Of a DNA stretch of 6,149 nt, positions 5,158-6,149 are shown in pieces. The stretch comes from Candidatus Liptonbacteria bacterium RIFCSPLOWO2_01_FULL_53_13 (GTDB taxonomy: Bacteria; Patescibacteriota; Minisyncoccia; UBA6257; 2-01-FULL-56-20): NCBI GenBank assembly GCA_001818895.1, contig MHLB01000016.1, forward strand, positions 1-6,149, given 5' to 3'. Both the position numbers and the translations under genes were made by a program. A model generated the notes under the pieces. The model searched no databases and was not told where the DNA came from. It saw only the letters and a program-made list of their open reading frames with translations. The stretch's first letter is position 1; each line of letters opens with the position of its first letter.

Positions 5158-6149
5158 TCACACATTCATAGCTCCATCGGCTACGAACTTCAGTTTCTTG
5201 CCTTGGAGAAAATTCAGATACCCCGCGACGGCAATCATTACGGCGTTGTCGGTGTTATGTTTCCGTTCGGCGACAAGAAGGGGAACACCCCGCTTTTTGC
5301 ATTCTTTGAGAAGCGCTTTCCGGAGCGCGCTGTTTGCGGCGACCCCGCCGGAGAGCGCAACGGACTTCGCGCCGTATTCGTCCACCGCGCGCATGGTCTT
5401 CTTTGCGAGGACTTCGATGGCGGCTGATTGGAAGGAAGCCGCCACGTCAGCCCTCGCCGCGGACAGACGCGGACTTAACGCGGACTTACGCAGACCCTTT
5501 TCTGCGTCGTTCTGCGTGGAGTCTGCGTTGGTCTGCGAGTTCTGTCCACGCATGTGGTACAGAACTGCTGTTTTCAATCCGGAAAAGCTGAAGTTGTAAT
5601 TCTTTTGATTGAGCATCGGGCGCGGGAAAGGAATGGCATCGGGATTCCCGCGTTTGGCGAGTTTTTCCACTTCGGGTCCGCCCGGGTAGGGGAGGCCGAG
5701 AATGCGCGCCACCTTGTCAAACGCTTCGCCCACGGCGTCATCCTGCGTTTCGCCGAGACGCTTGCGCTTCGTGAGCGAATCAAGCTTGAGGAGCGTCGTG
5801 TGGCCGCCGCTCACCACCAATCCTATTGCTGGGAATATCGAAGCACGAAGTACGAAATCCGAAACCCGTTTAGAGTTTCGAGATTCGGATTTCGAATTTA
5901 CAGTTTTCTTTTGCTTCGCTAAAAGAAAACTGTAGAGGTGGCCCTCAAGATGATTGACACCGATAAGGCGAGGGTATAGGGCGTAGGGTTTAGGGTGTAG
6001 GGCAATCAGTTCTTTATGGATCTGCTGGGCGAAGTTGATGCCGGTCCAGAGCGCGGGTTCCAGGCCGGGGCCGACGGTAACCGCTATTAAATCAGGGTGT
6101 AGGGCGTAGGGTTTTCCGCCCGAGGCGGATCCGCCTTTGGCGGAAGGGG
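5158..6149 (-). CDS. tsaD: tRNA N6-adenosine threonylcarbamoyltransferase TsaD (5' end outside window)
   Basis: Transfers threonylcarbamoyl from TC-AMP to A37 of ANN-decoding tRNAs (t6A), working with TsaB and TsaE in the cytoplasm. The frame is open to the right edge, giving 329 visible residues. About 70-80 N-terminal residues, including the first ATP-binding motif, lie outside. In order one sees AVTVGPGLEPALWTGINFAQ, the metal site HLEGH (5938-5952), LVVSGGHTTLLKL, GEAFDKVARILGLPYPGGP, FPRPM, NFSFSGLKTAV, ALSGGVAANSALR and TDNAVMIA, ending MNV and TGA. All known family motifs are intact. No ATG, GTG or TTG lies in frame between 5821 and 6149. The TTG at 5820 is inside the gene and is not the start. 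Four low-complexity insertions sit in frame in loops (separate entries), making the protein roughly 60 residues longer than the usual 340. It is convergent with the plus-strand RNA. No terminator for it is seen on its own strand. Confidence 0.96.
   Translation of the reverse strand, partial: PSAKGGSASGGKPYALHPDLIAVTVGPGLEPALWTGINFAQQIHKELIALHPKPYALYPRLIGVNHLEGHLYSFLLAKQKKTVNSKSESRNSKRVSDFVLRASIFPAIGLVVSGGHTTLLKLDSLTKRKRLGETQDDAVGEAFDKVARILGLPYPGGPEVEKLAKRGNPDAIPFPRPMLNQKNYNFSFSGLKTAVLYHMRGQNSQTNADSTQNDAEKGLRKSALSPRLSAARADVAASFQSAAIEVLAKKTMRAVDEYGAKSVALSGGVAANSALRKALLKECKKRGVPLLVAERKHNTDNAVMIAVAGYLNFLQGKKLKFVADGAMNV
5455..5547 (-). repeat. CGCAGA/CGCGGA repeat inserted in tsaD
   Basis: On the plus strand the words GCGGAC (three copies, 5457-5485) and TCTGCG (four copies, 5501-5536) follow one another. 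ACGCAGA (5488-5494) and TCTGCGT (5501-5507) form a 7-bp hairpin. It encodes about 30 polar residues (rich in Asn, Thr, Lys, Arg and Ser) between the NFSFSGLKTAVLYHMR and ADVAASFQSA blocks, where most TsaD proteins have about ten. It is in frame with no stop. Confidence 0.7.
5839..5934 (-). repeat. CGAA-word repeat plus long hairpin inserted in tsaD
   Basis: Two structures lie side by side. TACAGTTTTCTTTT (5899-5912) and its complement (5921-5934) form a perfect 14-bp stem. Its minus-strand loop holds GCGAAGC, which as DNA is a well-known very stable mini-hairpin. CGAAATCCGAA (5853-5863) and TTCGGATTTCG (5884-5894) form an 11-bp inverted repeat. Further CGAAG words lie at 5839-5850. The segment encodes about 30 Ser/Lys/Arg-rich residues between HLEGHLYSFLLA and IFPAIGLVVSGGHT, in frame with no stop. 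Confidence 0.75.
5971..6003 (-). repeat. CCCTA-type repeat inserted in tsaD
   Basis: On the minus strand this is a run of CCCTA/CCCTAC/CCCTAAA words, like a degenerate telomere repeat. It is exactly 33 bases and encodes ALHPKPYALYP in frame between TGINFAQQIHKELI and RLIGVNHLEGH, where related proteins have only two to five residues. The same words recur at 6094-6111. Confidence 0.75.
6094..6149 (-). repeat. CCCTA words plus tandem GGCGGA hairpins inserted in tsaD
   Basis: The part next to the TsaD motif is a second CCCTA-type run (6094-6111) encoding KPYALHP. Beyond it are two perfect adjacent hairpins, TCCGCC-CGA-GGCGGA (6115-6129) and TCCGCC-TTT-GGCGGA (6130-6144). The visible part encodes a Gly/Ser/Ala-rich run (SAKGGSASGG) just before DLIAVTVGPGL. 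It may extend past the window edge. Confidence 0.7.

Noticed and set aside
5158..5820. tsaD starting at the TTG at 5820 as a shorter protein.
   Set aside because: It would lose the HLEGH metal site, and the GPGL block encoded directly upstream is in the same open frame. The gene is cut by the window edge, not short.
5971..6003. Telomere-like CCCTA repeats as a sign of a eukaryotic sequence or a linear chromosome end.
   Set aside because: The run is short, degenerate, in frame within tsaD and surrounded by bacterial genes; it fits the filler pattern better.

Overview
The window looks like a piece of a Candidate Phyla Radiation (Patescibacteria, probably Parcubacteria-like) bacterial chromosome. 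The reasons are the overall style of the proteins (a short four-cysteine bL28, a large modified ValRS, a TsaD swollen by insertions), compact gene order, no recognisable Shine-Dalgarno sequence at any of the four visible start codons, and many short word-like or palindromic filler sequences between and inside genes. This placement is inference from sequence character, not from a phylogenetic marker. TGA is used as a normal stop (rpmB, tsaD), so the UGA-glycine code of some CPR lineages does not apply.

Layout: all five protein genes are on the minus strand. Reading in the direction of transcription (right to left): tsaD (5' end cut by the right edge, 5158-6149), a 411-bp gap, valS (1663-4746), a PrsW-like membrane protease gene (908-1618), an Hsp20 small heat shock protein gene (336-854), and rpmB for ribosomal protein bL28 (34-228). 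The 411-bp gap is not empty. It carries a consensus promoter on the plus strand (TTGACA, 17-bp spacer, TGC extension, TATACT), about 230 bases of hairpin-rich non-coding sequence, and a good intrinsic terminator, so it very probably encodes a roughly 260-nt structured RNA of unassigned class.

The genes are mainly translation and proteostasis functions: tRNA charging (ValRS), tRNA t6A37 modification (TsaD), a ribosomal protein, a chaperone and a membrane protease. valS and prsW are 44 bp apart and may be co-transcribed. hsp20 and rpmB each have a plausible promoter of their own.

Three things stand out. First, ValRS has about 300 extra residues placed between the two CxxC halves of its zinc-knuckle region, comprising an ASCH-like domain and a complete histidine-phosphatase (phosphoglycerate-mutase-like) domain with RHGE and the second histidine intact. 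Second, the tsaD reading frame is open across at least four short repeat-like insertions of different kinds while all TsaD motifs remain intact. Third, there is the unassigned plus-strand RNA, which contains a 9-base match to the 16S anti-Shine-Dalgarno sequence.
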